This document shows, piece after piece, positions 19,790 to 30,308 of a stretch of DNA of 40,245 nt. The stretch lies in the NCBI GenBank assembly GCA_937877085.1, contig CALEEY010000146.1:1-40245 (forward strand), given 5' to 3'. The first letter of the stretch is position 1; each line of letters starts with the position of its first letter. The notes beneath the pieces were generated by a model, which saw only the letters and a program-made list of their open reading frames with translations, did not search any database and was not told the DNA's origin. The DNA is from an uncultured Bacteroidota bacterium. Lineage in GTDB: Bacteria > Bacteroidota > Rhodothermia > Rhodothermales > UBA10348. Position numbers and translations under genes: made by a program.

Positions 19790-22357
19790 TTATTGCCCGA
19801 CTAGAAATACAGCATTGGCGAACAACAGCCGGCCGCTGGTCCAAAAACCCCTATACAGCGGGTTGTCTAACAAATACGTAACGGATCCTGAACCCATCCC
19901 TTGTACGCCAAAAGCCAGCGACCCTTCGATGCGCTTTTCTGCGACGTGACCGGTAAATCCGCTAACTCTTCCATTTTTCTGGACTACACCCACGTTCCAA
20001 TCGCTACCACCCTGCATGATAGCCGGATGATCTGAGCGGGAGCGCAGTACAAACGATTCGTCCCCGAACCCGAATCCTAAGGGGTGGCTGTTGTCCACGC
20101 GTACGCGATAAATGGCGCCTGGATTGCTTCCTGGCGCGCGGTCTCGGTTACGATCTTCGAACCGCTTGTTCAATGCTAGGCTGATTGCCGTGCTATCGGC
20201 CGCTTTTTCGGCCGGTTTCAGTGTCAACGAAAAGCCTTTCTTATCGGCTAATGCCGAGGCTCCGCTTCCAATAGCCACGAGCCTCCCGCCGTCGCGAATC
20301 CAAGCGGTGAGTTTTTCCAGGCCGGTCTCGGATAGCATAGAAGAAACAGCGGAGGGCAAAATGAGCACATCGTACTCGTTCAGGTCAATAGACGAAAATC
20401 GGTCGGCCGAAAATCGGGTCAAGGGGTAGTCAATAACTTGGTCAAACCAGTGCCATACCTCTCCCGTTGCCGAAGAACTAGTTCCGCTTCCGAAAGCCAT
20501 CCCCACGCGCGGGGCCTTCAAGTATTGGACATCGGACGAGCCCAAATCGGACCCTTCATCAACAAAACCGGTGGCGATTCCCGTCACTTGCTGAGCATGC
20601 GCTTTGGCTATTCCCATGACCATCTCCTTCAGGCCCGACCCAAATTTTTGGTTGGAAGTCCGCGTTACAATGAGGGACCCCGAAGGGAAAAGGTGTTCGT
20701 GTACGGAAAAAGGCTTGGTGGCGTATCGAACCCGGATGTCCGCTTTCAACAAGTCGGCCAAAAAGGCCGCGTCGTCCGCATCATCCCAAGCAATCACGTA
20801 CGCGTAGGGATTGTCTGCATGATTAGTCGACTCGGCGCTGGCCGGGGCCCATTTTTCTGTAGCGATAGCCGATTTGGAAGCAACGGCATCTACATCGTAT
20901 GCATACGGAAGTGCCCACGCCGTGATGTCATAGGTAAGCGAATCAGAAATCGGAGTCAGCGGATTGAACAATACACGTGTCAAAACGGCCCGTGGCTGAG
21001 CCGCTGGAATAACCAGATCTCCCGCCACCACGTCAAAACGGCCATTTTTTGACGACCGATAGTCATAACCATCCACTTTACCAGCGGCCTTGGCTTGTCC
21101 GTACACAATTCCGAGTTTGTCTAGATGGGCGGCCAACTCGGCCAGGCGGTTTCCAGGTGTGCTCTTTTTAATCACATACGCGCTGTAATTAGGACCTGCG
21201 CTTTTCGAATCGGAAGAGCCTTTCGTCGCGGGAAAAACACCCGAAATGGCATTTTGGAAATAGGTCGAAAACCCCTCCAAGAGCTCCTTTTGATGAACAG
21301 ATGCCATTTCAACGGTCGAAAGCCCCGTGGTCGTATGATGCGTTAACCGATCCAACAGGGTGAGGGTATCTCCTTCCGCGGTCAGGATCCCCAGCCCGGC
21401 GTCCCCACCTCCGGCCTGCTCGTACGTCATTCCGATCGCGCCGTTGAACATGGGAAAGCTATCCCCATACCCTGGGTAATAAATGTCAAATGACTGCTTG
21501 GTGAAGTACAACCACCCGTTACGATCGAAATATTTGGCGTTGTTTCGTCCAACAATCTCTTCAAATGCGCGCTGCCAAGGGGTTATTTCTTGGTGGATGG
21601 GCTCTGACGCAGGAGCAAAGTAATACGGGCTGTTTACTCCCTGTTCGTGAAAATCGACGTGTACTTGCGGCATCCATTCCTTGTACAATGCCATGCGCTG
21701 TTGGGACTCAACCTGTGTTTGCCACGACCAATCGCGATTCAGATCAAAGTAATAGTGGTTGGTGCGCCCACCCGGCCAAGGCTCGTCGTGCTCGATGGCG
21801 TCCTCGCTAATATTCATTTTTGACCCGGCCATCATATTGTACCAGTTGGCATATCGGTCGCGGCCGTCCGGGTTGATGGCTGGGTCTAAAACCACAACGG
21901 TGTTTTTCAACCACGCGGTCGATGATTGATTCGAGGGGTCTGCGAGTGCATATAAGGTAGCCATCGAGGCTTCCGTACTATTGGATTCGTTGCCGTGCAC
22001 ATTGTAGCTAAGCCAAACAATGGAAACGGGTTCTCCAACGGGCATTCCTTCTTCCAATTTGGCCCGCTTGAGGTTGTCGTGCCGAATCTGCTCCAGTCGA
22101 GCCATGTTTTCGGGTGAACTAACAAAGGCAACCATCAGAGGGCGGCCTTCATTGGTTTGGCCGTAGGGTAGTGTCTGGACGCGAGTGCTATGCTCGGCCA
22201 CGTGGTTAAAATAGTCTAAGACCGCACTGTGGCGGCTAAAACGGGAGCCTAGCTCATATCCAAGAAAGGAGCTGGGGTCTTGCAATGTATCCTGCGCCAG
22301 AGCGGGAGCTGCCAAAAGAAGGGAACTGATAAACAAGACGACTATTCGAAAATGCAT
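19790..22357 (-). CDS. Secreted M14-family zinc carboxypeptidase
   Basis: Signal peptide (MHFRIVVLFISSLLLAAPALAQ); WLSYNVHGNESNSTE zinc-binding motif, NPDGRDRY, DLNRDWSW, VDFHEQG. Confidence 0.88.
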   Translation of the reverse strand: MHFRIVVLFISSLLLAAPALAQDTLQDPSSFLGYELGSRFSRHSAVLDYFNHVAEHSTRVQTLPYGQTNEGRPLMVAFVSSPENMARLEQIRHDNLKRAKLEEGMPVGEPVSIVWLSYNVHGNESNSTEASMATLYALADPSNQSSTAWLKNTVVVLDPAINPDGRDRYANWYNMMAGSKMNISEDAIEHDEPWPGGRTNHYYFDLNRDWSWQTQVESQQRMALYKEWMPQVHVDFHEQGVNSPYYFAPASEPIHQEITPWQRAFEEIVGRNNAKYFDRNGWLYFTKQSFDIYYPGYGDSFPMFNGAIGMTYEQAGGGDAGLGILTAEGDTLTLLDRLTHHTTTGLSTVEMASVHQKELLEGFSTYFQNAISGVFPATKGSSDSKSAGPNYSAYVIKKSTPGNRLAELAAHLDKLGIVYGQAKAAGKVDGYDYRSSKNGRFDVVAGDLVIPAAQPRAVLTRVLFNPLTPISDSLTYDITAWALPYAYDVDAVASKSAIATEKWAPASAESTNHADNPYAYVIAWDDADDAAFLADLLKADIRVRYATKPFSVHEHLFPSGSLIVTRTSNQKFGSGLKEMVMGIAKAHAQQVTGIATGFVDEGSDLGSSDVQYLKAPRVGMAFGSGTSSSATGEVWHWFDQVIDYPLTRFSADRFSSIDLNEYDVLILPSAVSSMLSETGLEKLTAWIRDGGRLVAIGSGASALADKKGFSLTLKPAEKAADSTAISLALNKRFEDRNRDRAPGSNPGAIYRVRVDNSHPLGFGFGDESFVLRSRSDHPAIMQGGSDWNVGVVQKNGRVSGFTGHVAEKRIEGSLAFGVQGMGSGSVTYLLDNPLYRGFWTSGRLLFANAVFLVGQ

Positions 22358-22457
22358 GATTTTAGACGTAAATTTGGGCAGCCTAGACTTCTAGGCAAGA
22401 CTTTTAAGACATAAGACCAAGTTAGACCTTGAACCCAACCAGTCGCAACGCCAAATA

Positions 22458-25400
22458 ATGAAAATTGAGATCAAGAAACTTTTGAGGCCTTCTTTCGCAA
22501 TTGGGACAGGGTTTGTGATGATTGCGTTGTTAATAGTAGGGGACCGATCCAGGGGCTTATCTGAGGTCACGACCTCCTGGCCCCAGGACTCGCCGGATGA
22601 ATTTGCTCGCTACTTCCAAAGCATTCGGACGGCTGAAGGGGAAGCGGCTCCTTCGTATAGACCGGGGTATCGAGTGGCCGCTTTTGAACAGCTTCAAGCA
22701 GCGGCCAAGGGGCGATTTTCTGATCCCTTGCCGTGGTCGGAACGAGGGCCCGGAAACGTGGGTGGAAGGACTCGGGCCATTATTGTAGACCGCGCCGATC
22801 CGTCTCGGTCGACCTGGATTGCGGGATCCGTAGCCGGCGGCATCTGGCGAACCACGGATAAGGGACTCAGCTGGGCCTCCATGACCGACCACCTTCCTCG
22901 CTTGTCTATTGGCGCGTTGGCACAGGCGGCTTCTCGACCCGGTACAATGTACGCTGGTACGGGAGAAGGATATCCCAATGGAGATGCGGCCATTGGCGAT
23001 GGAATGTTCAAATCGACGGATGGTGGCCTGACGTGGACGTTGCTATCGTCAACTACCGGGTCGTACGATTTCTTGTTTGTCAATCGCATACTGGTTTCAC
23101 CGACGGACGAAAACTTGGTGATCGCCGCAACGAACGCAGGCCTGCAGCGATCGAGCGATGGTGGCACGAGCTGGACGGAAGTAAAAGCAGCAGGCACGTC
23201 CAGCGGTTTTTATCAGTTGCTCTCCAAGCCTGAGGATTTTACGGTGCAGTACGCCGTGGAAAAAGCACGCGGAATTTGGAAGTCGGTCGATTCGGGCATC
23301 AACTGGATGCTAATGAATACGGGTCTTCCAGAAACGACCTCGGATGTACGCATTGAACTCGACATCTCGCCGGCAAGTCCCGACCGGTTGATTGCGTTGG
23401 TGCAAAACGATACCGGTCCTGACCCCATCTATTTCTCCGATAACGGGGCAGCCAATTGGGTGCCGTTTTCGGTTACCAATACCGGCACAGCAATCGACGT
23501 GGCTGGCGATCAGGGTTGGTACGATTTAATGGTAAAAGCGCATCCCTTCAATCCAGACATTGTCTTTCTAGGCGGGATTGGGTTGTACCGAGCCACTGTT
23601 ACCGGGTCGACCGATCAAGGCCAGTTTACGGTCAATCAGAACGGAACGCAGCCTTTTCTATCCTTTATCAATTTTAGCGGAGGACAATTGGGTGGGGGCC
23701 TACGACTGGGAACGGATGAGCCAGAATCCACCATTACTCCCGAAAAAATGGTACCCGTCGAAGTCCGTTTCGGACCGGGTAAGTCCCAAATGGCCCACCG
23801 TTTTGTGCCTCCAGACCAGGCTGGAGTGGCCTTTTCTGCCTATCCGTACAAGGATTACGTATCCGTCCCATTTGAGGTTTGGGATACCAAAAACAACCGT
23901 CAGCTGATGGTCTCTTTTCGCGACCGGAACGACAACTCCGTCTTTGATCTGATCGAAAATACAGCTACAGACATCGGCCGAGAGTATGTAATTATTCACG
24001 CACTTCCATACGATGTCGAATCGCCCCAACCTTTGATCGCTATAAACGGGGGCATCGTTACGGACATGGCTTACTTTTTTTGGCCAACGCTAGCGAGTGG
24101 GGCCACTTGGAATCCAACATCTCTGCCGGTTTCTAGTCTTCAGTTTTTTTGGAGGACGGTTTCAGCCCTATCGGGTAGTATTACCTCGATTGGTTCGGGG
24201 GTCCATGCCGACCAGCACACGATGGTGGCAACTCCCTCGACCGGAACCGGATTTGAGCTCGTTCTGGGGAACGATGGGGGGATTTCGTACTCGGGAGACG
24301 GGGGATCGAATTGGATTGATCGCGACCGCGGATACAACACGGCTCAGTACTATGGGATTGACAAAAAACCGGGGCAAAGCGTGTATATCGGGGGTACCCA
24401 AGACAACGGATCTTGGCGCTCATGGGTAAACCCGACCGCGTCTCAATTTTGGCAGAGCGCCGGGGGAGGCGACGGGTTTGAGGCCGTTTGGCACAAACAA
24501 AACGGGGATAAGCTTTTAGCCACCTCCCAATGGAATTTTATTCAACGTTCCGTTAATGGAGGACAAAGTTGGACGTCAGGTATTTCGGGCCTAACGGATA
24601 CCGGCACCTCGGCCGCCGGGGCTCAGTTTCTAACCGTATTGGCATCAGACCCTACGAATTCAGACGTGGTCTATACGGTTGGTCGCTCGGGCGTTTGGAG
24701 GTCGATCGATTTTGCGGCGAGTTGGAGTTTAACGGCTATTCCAGCTGAATCATGGGGTTTTGATGACAGTAATAAGCGGGCGAAAATCGCCGTTTCTCTA
24801 AAAGATGCGACCATTGTCTGGGCTGGATCTGAAATGGACGCCGTCCCCAGCAGCGGTAGCGACAAAGATGGAAAGCTGCAGCTTTCGACAAATAAAGGGC
24901 TAGCGTTTACATCGATTCCGACCCCTTCTATTTCGCCCGGGCGTATTTCTGGGCTCGCCACTAGTTTTGAAAGCGCGGAGACGGTCTATGTACTTTTTGC
25001 AGCGTCGAATCGAGCTAAAATTCTGCGCAGTACGGATCTCGGGCAAACCTGGAAAGATTTATCGGGGTTTGATCCTGGCCCGGATGGTCTGATCAGCCAA
25101 AACGGATTTCCCGATGTAGCTGTTTACGATGTGTTGGATTTCCCGAACTCAACGCGCCTTTGGGCAGCCACTGAAATCGGGATTATAGAGTCTCTGAACG
25201 ACGGCGCCACGTGGTCCGTTGCCAATAATGGCCTTCCGGCTGTTTCCATTTGGCAAATGCGCAGGCTCGATAATGAAGTCGTGGTGGCAACGCATGGTCG
25301 GGGCGTATGGAGTGTTCCTTCCAACTCGATTCCATCCGTGATCGAAATCAACACCCAGAACGAGACCGAAGAACTACCGCTTGAGACCTCTTTGGAGGCA

Positions 25401-25643
25401 ATCTTTCCTAATCCCGTTCAGTCGCTGGCGGTACTGAAGTGGACGGTTTCCAAACCAGCCATGGTGCGAATGGCTGTAGTTGACCTGCAGGGCCGCGAAG
25501 TAGCCTCCGTTTTCACCGGAAACGTAGGTCCAGGATCTCAGGAAACGACGTTTGATGTGAATGGGCTCGCGGCGGGAGCGTACTTCGTTCGAATCGAAAT
25601 CGGAAGGGAGATTTTTTCTAAATCGTTTGTGCGCATTAAATAA
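22458..25643 (+). CDS. Secreted BNR/sortilin-like beta-propeller protein with T9SS type A-like C-terminal sorting domain
   Basis: Repeated S.DGG..W motifs (KSTDGGLTWT, RSSDGGTSWTEV, RSTDLGQTWKDL); C-terminus FPNPVQSLAVLKW...DLQGREV...GLAAGAYFVRIEIGREIFSKSFVRIK. Confidence 0.87.
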   Translation: MKIEIKKLLRPSFAIGTGFVMIALLIVGDRSRGLSEVTTSWPQDSPDEFARYFQSIRTAEGEAAPSYRPGYRVAAFEQLQAAAKGRFSDPLPWSERGPGNVGGRTRAIIVDRADPSRSTWIAGSVAGGIWRTTDKGLSWASMTDHLPRLSIGALAQAASRPGTMYAGTGEGYPNGDAAIGDGMFKSTDGGLTWTLLSSTTGSYDFLFVNRILVSPTDENLVIAATNAGLQRSSDGGTSWTEVKAAGTSSGFYQLLSKPEDFTVQYAVEKARGIWKSVDSGINWMLMNTGLPETTSDVRIELDISPASPDRLIALVQNDTGPDPIYFSDNGAANWVPFSVTNTGTAIDVAGDQGWYDLMVKAHPFNPDIVFLGGIGLYRATVTGSTDQGQFTVNQNGTQPFLSFINFSGGQLGGGLRLGTDEPESTITPEKMVPVEVRFGPGKSQMAHRFVPPDQAGVAFSAYPYKDYVSVPFEVWDTKNNRQLMVSFRDRNDNSVFDLIENTATDIGREYVIIHALPYDVESPQPLIAINGGIVTDMAYFFWPTLASGATWNPTSLPVSSLQFFWRTVSALSGSITSIGSGVHADQHTMVATPSTGTGFELVLGNDGGISYSGDGGSNWIDRDRGYNTAQYYGIDKKPGQSVYIGGTQDNGSWRSWVNPTASQFWQSAGGGDGFEAVWHKQNGDKLLATSQWNFIQRSVNGGQSWTSGISGLTDTGTSAAGAQFLTVLASDPTNSDVVYTVGRSGVWRSIDFAASWSLTAIPAESWGFDDSNKRAKIAVSLKDATIVWAGSEMDAVPSSGSDKDGKLQLSTNKGLAFTSIPTPSISPGRISGLATSFESAETVYVLFAASNRAKILRSTDLGQTWKDLSGFDPGPDGLISQNGFPDVAVYDVLDFPNSTRLWAATEIGIIESLNDGATWSVANNGLPAVSIWQMRRLDNEVVVATHGRGVWSVPSNSIPSVIEINTQNETEELPLETSLEAIFPNPVQSLAVLKWTVSKPAMVRMAVVDLQGREVASVFTGNVGPGSQETTFDVNGLAAGAYFVRIEIGREIFSKSFVRIK

Positions 25644-25749
25644 GCGAAAAAGAAGAAAATACTCGTACTAGCAAGGTGGACCTGTAGACAAGCCGCCGCT
25701 TCTCACATTCGTCCCTGAATAATGGGAGCCTTTTGCTCCTTGCAGCCTA

Positions 25750-26920
25750 GTGCTCGACAAAACTATCGCTTTCCTTTCAGCACCCGTGTTTGTAAAAGCA
25801 CCGAGGAGCTATTATTCGGCCATTTTGGCCTGCCTACTGCTATTGTGCGCCATTCCGGCGACTACTAGTTGGGCTCAGGAAGTGCGTGTTATTCATGCAG
25901 TTGACCTCCAGCGGGATGGGCGCTACACCGCTAACGTCATGATTACCAACATGACGAGTACGGCCATTCGGAACTGGACGATGTCCTTTCGGCTCGATTC
26001 TCACGTTGAATCCATCGAGAACGCGGGCTGGAGTGAATTTCAAGGCGCTTTTACCGTCAATGGCCGGGGATGGACCAAGGAAATAGCTCCTGGAGACGTG
26101 GTTTGGTTCACCATCAGTGGCCTTTCGTATAACAATATTGTCGAAGTCCCCAGAAATTGCTTTTTCAACGGATCTGCCTGCGTGGTTCAGGGGGCCCCTC
26201 AGCCGGTCATTACCTCAGCCCGTCCGGATCAGATGATTGTCTCTGCATGGATCGACAAGTCCGATGCCACGACCTACTCGGGCTACATCGCTATTCTGAA
26301 TCCTACGGATCTAAAGTTTCCTGCACTTTAAGATTTAAAATTCTCCACCCCGTCCCTTTTGGTGGAAATGCAACAGGTTATTTGGTCGCGTTCCGGATCG
26401 GATTATCAAGTATATGGACATGCCCACACCGATTATATCGATGCTGGAAACTATGTGCTGATCCCAATCCGAGGCGTGCATACGGGCACGCCGGCTCTTC
26501 CCACCAATTGTAGACTTAATGGTGTCGCCTGTACGTTTAAAACGCCGGATAAACTCATTGAGACCCCTTGGCTCAATGTGGGCATCAAAATGGCTGAGTA
26601 TACCAAAACGATCTGGGAAGGCTATATCCGCATTGAAAACCCCACGAGCTACGAATTTCCGTCGTGGACGCTACGATTTGATTTATCCGAAACCATAACC
26701 GAAATGGACGGAATGATTTGGTCTCGATCGGGCAATACCTACACCGTTCGCCCTGATTTTGGCTGAGGTCGCATCCTCGAAAAGTCGGAATATACCTTCC
26801 GTATTGCTGGGACCTGGGCAGACAGCTTGTCGGGGCCTTCAAACTGCACGATAAATGAAAAAGATTGCCTTTTATCCGCAGAAATACATCAAAATCTTGA
26901 GGAAGTAGGAACGGGAGGTG
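25750..26920 (+). pseudogene. Secreted protein with three CBM2-like modules, broken by frameshifts and an in-frame TGA
   Basis: ORFs 25750-26331 and 26359-26766 plus the frame after the TGA at 26764 (GRILEKSEYTFRIAGTWADSLSGPSNCTINEKDC) line up as repeated modules with NCxxNxxxC ends. Confidence 0.6.
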
Positions 26921-28295
26921 GACCGTCAAAAAAGGCTGTTGGCAAAAACCAACGAAGCGCTCGAGGTGAGCAGTGAACAGGCCTCTGTTTTTGCCGCCCA
27001 GGCATCGGAGGCCACGCACGAAAAAAGTCGCTTTCTGGCTAATATGAGCCATGAAATTCGCACGCCGATGAATGCCATTATCGGCTTTACGGATCTTCTG
27101 TCGAGACGTACGGAAGATGCCGAAACAAAAAAATATGTCCAACACATTCAGGCCTCTAGCCGATCCCTCCTTACGCTCATAAACGACATTCTAGATCTCT
27201 CCAAAGTCGAAGCAGGAAAACTGGATATTGTCCCCGAGGCAATGAGTCTTGTCGGTTTGGTTGATGAAATGCCGTTGATGTTTGCCCAGAAAGCGGAGTC
27301 CAAGGGAATTTATTTTGATTGTGTGGCTCATTCTTCCATACCTCCAGCTCTCGTGTTGGACGAAACCCGGATCCGACAGATTTTGATAAATCTGATCGGT
27401 AATGCCATCAAATTTACATCGGAGGGCGGCGTACGGGTAGAGGCCAGAGCCGAACCGTTTGCAACCGATGGCCCCAATCAAACAACCGTTCTATTCCGGA
27501 TCGAAGACACCGGTATCGACATCCCGGAAGAGCAAAATACTACTGTTTTTGGCGCGTTTGACCAGGTTAAGGGTCAGTCTCAACAAGCGTACGGAGGAAC
27601 GGGCTTGGGTCTTGCTATTGCCAGTAAGTTGGTGGAATTGATGGGAGGGCGGATCTACCTGGACAGCACTCCCGGGAAAGGATCGGTATTTATGGTGCGG
27701 ATACCCAGTGTCGATGTCTTGAAAAGCAAGGCGGTTTCCGTTAAGAAGGATGCGGCAACAGGAGGACAGATTCGCTTCCGGGGTGCAACAGTTCTGGTAG
27801 CCGACGACATCACGCTAAACCGAGAGTTGGTTCGCGAAATGCTTGCGGCATCTGGCTTGACGGTCTTAGAGGCTGCTAACGGCCACCAGGTGCTGGACAT
27901 TGCCGGGTCTAAACCGATTGATTTATTGCTGCTCGATTTACATATGCCCCTTTTAAATGGCTTGGGCGTCCCGGACGAACTCGGCCGCTCCAAAAAAGGA
28001 CGCACTTTTCCTGTCTTGGGATTTTCGGCTTCCGTTATGGGTGAAGAGGCCGACTCTTTTATCAAACGAACCGACGCCTTTGTGGCCAAGCCCGTTACTC
28101 AAGATATTCTATTGGAAGCGATTGCGGCCTTTTTGCCGTTCGACCGACTGGAACCGCCTGCGTCCTCACCCATTTCGACATCGGAGGAGGCTCCCGGGCC
28201 CTCGGTTCCTACGGACCCCGCATTGGGGGCACTTTTGGAGGACGCCCGCATGCGCTGGCAGGACCTGACGTATCGTCAAACGGTCAATGAATTTG
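26918..28295 (+). pseudogene. Hybrid histidine kinase (HisKA-HATPase-receiver), 5' part, interrupted near the C-terminus
   Basis: SRFLANMSHEIRTPMNAIIGFTDLL, GGTGLGLAIASKLVELMGG, receiver DLLLLDLHMPLLNG; homology-like reading breaks after RWQDLTYRQTVNEF. Confidence 0.75.
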
Positions 28296-28365
28296 TCAGT
28301 ATCCTTGGCCTGTATTCCATAGGGCAGGAAATATTTGTGGGTTATCAATGCGCATTTGCGCTCGC

Positions 28366-29133
28366 TCAGCTATTGGCTAGCCGGCGTATCGCTATAAACA
28401 CGAGTATAAAAGCTGTGTAACTAATGAAGAAAGGGATTATGTAGTTTGCCCAACCTAGACATAGCATCACACCCATAATCAGAACCTGAAACCCCAGCCC
28501 AAACGAAGACACAGCGGTCATCAGTAATTGCGGCATATGCTCGCCAACCGGGGCTTTCTTGTCTAACCCAAAAATAATCTTATCGAACCCGCCGTTCAAA
28601 AGATAATAGGCGCCGAACAAAGTATCAACATGACGCTGCTGCTCTCCAGGCATGGCAATAGGCGACGTATGCTCGAACACACGACTGGTTTTATCGCCGT
28701 TAACCTTGTTTCGGAGAATGACATAGTAATAATTATACAGCGTGCCTTGTAGCTGCAGGCCTAAAAAAGCCATCAACATGAATAGTATCGACCCTTCTGC
28801 TACATACCATATACTAAGTAGGAAGAAGAAGTTGAGGATAATGTCGGCGACCGAATCCAAATAACGACCGGTATAAGACGGCGTTTTTTTAACTCTGGCT
28901 AACTCACCATCAGCGGCATCTAAAATCGATTTTACGATGAGGAAAAAAAACGCCGCCCAATATTGATGGTTGATGATGCACACTATTGCAATAATACCCG
29001 CAACAGTAAACAGCAAAGTGACGTGTATTGGCGTCATATTGGTGTCTTTAAGCGCATTAGCGATCTGGCGGGCAATCGGTCTGCCGTAATCAGACAGATC
29101 CAAAAATCGATGCTCGGTGGGTAGTTTAGACAT
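28366..29133 (-). CDS. CDP-alcohol phosphatidyltransferase family protein
   Basis: Signature DAADGELARVKKTPSYTGRYLDSVAD (DG-x2-AR-x8-G-x3-D-x3-D), multiple TM helices. Confidence 0.9.
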   Translation of the reverse strand: MSKLPTEHRFLDLSDYGRPIARQIANALKDTNMTPIHVTLLFTVAGIIAIVCIINHQYWAAFFFLIVKSILDAADGELARVKKTPSYTGRYLDSVADIILNFFFLLSIWYVAEGSILFMLMAFLGLQLQGTLYNYYYVILRNKVNGDKTSRVFEHTSPIAMPGEQQRHVDTLFGAYYLLNGGFDKIIFGLDKKAPVGEHMPQLLMTAVSSFGLGFQVLIMGVMLCLGWANYIIPFFISYTAFILVFIAIRRLANS

Positions 29134-29701
29134 TTTGGTTTATATATATCCTGCGGACAATGCGTATGTTTTAGCTATATGAAGGATAGACAGGCTCTGA
29201 GGGCAGAGTTTACTCAGTCTCGTCCGCGGCGATTACCGACCGTGCAAGGCCCGATGCGGCTTTTTTAATGCTCTTTTATGTCTGGGGTTGCATCAGTAAA
29301 AGCAGCGCGCAGTATGACCGTTACAGGAAAAAATACAATCGAATACGAGCCAGCACATAAGACATAAATCCTTTTCACAGATCCGGAACTCGCTACCATG
29401 ACTCCGATATGGCTTTATTTGCCCAAGTAATCCAACATTACCTGACAGCTCACAGAGCCGATATACCGTCTAAAACCGCTTTTTCGACGTGGGCTGCTGC
29501 CTCCGCATTGATACAAGGATCGTCGAGTTTACCATTCGGTCCATGCTGCAGCGATTTAATCACAAAAATGTTTCATGGCATCTTGTAATCCGCCAGCAGA
29601 ATAAGCGTACCGTCTTGACGAACCGTACCGCAGTCTCCTATCTCGCCGGTACCGATCTGGCAGATCGCTTTGCTAATATTCTATGCCCTCTATATTTTCA
29701 T

Positions 29702-30121
29702 TTATCCAAGTTGGAAATGTAGGCGCTCGTCGTCCGGCGCAGTGACCTTAACCTTCTTCCCGGTCGGGTCTTGTGCCAACATCGCGAAGGCTGTTGCGTT
29801 ATCGTCTTTGGCAGTACGAGAAACAAAGCGTTCACCACTAATTGTCTCTCCAATAATCACTGCATGCGCACCACCGTCTCGTTCGTGGTGCACTGTATAG
29901 GAGATGATTGACCCGCTTTGTGGGTCGGCGCACACCTTACAGGCCGGCAATTCATTACTACTAATGACCGTTTCAGTGTTGCCCCAATCAATACTGCTGG
30001 GCCTGCGTGAATAAATTCCGCTGGCATGCTTGGACAACATGCCACCGTTCGCCGTCACCATGGCGAAACTATCGGGTCTTTTCCGTGCCTGCCAAACAGC
30101 TTCCGCAAGAGCATGCATATG
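29702..30121 (-). pseudogene. Thiolase/acetyl-CoA acetyltransferase C-terminal fragment (truncated at the junction)
   Basis: MHALAEAVWQARKRPDSFAMVTANGGMLSKHASGIYS resembles thiolase C-terminal region; no N-terminal thiolase domain or catalytic Cys region present. Confidence 0.6.
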
Positions 30122-30286
30122 GAGTCTTTTGGCGACCAAATGTCGGCATACGGAGAGCAATATGGCTTTGCGCCGCTTGTTCACTGGGGAAAAACGGTTT
30201 CCGGACACTCAAAACATTTTGAGTTGGAAGAGCTCATGATGGCCTTTAATCAGTTTCCTAAATTTATAGATCATCCGAACCCATAA
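30122..30286 (+). pseudogene. 3' end of the interrupted hybrid histidine kinase
   Basis: ESFGDQMSAYGEQYGFAPLVHWGKTVSGHSKHFELEELMMAFNQFPKFIDHPNP reads as the typical hybrid-HK C-terminal tail continuing from NEF at 28294. Confidence 0.6.
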
Positions 30287-30308
30287 GCGCCTTGCTTAGG
30301 GTTTACTT

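Larger units (their letters stand above)
28296..30121. other. Inserted DNA segment of foreign appearance splitting the hybrid histidine kinase
   Basis: HK reading frame stops making sense at ~28295 and resumes at ~30122; no transposase, TIR or clear target-site duplication seen. Confidence 0.6.

Noticed and set aside
20438-21052. 204-aa + strand ORF
   Set aside because: Antisense shadow of the M14 peptidase gene; no recognisable domain.
28296-30121. Insertion sequence or transposon
   Set aside because: No transposase, terminal inverted repeats or convincing target-site duplication found by eye.
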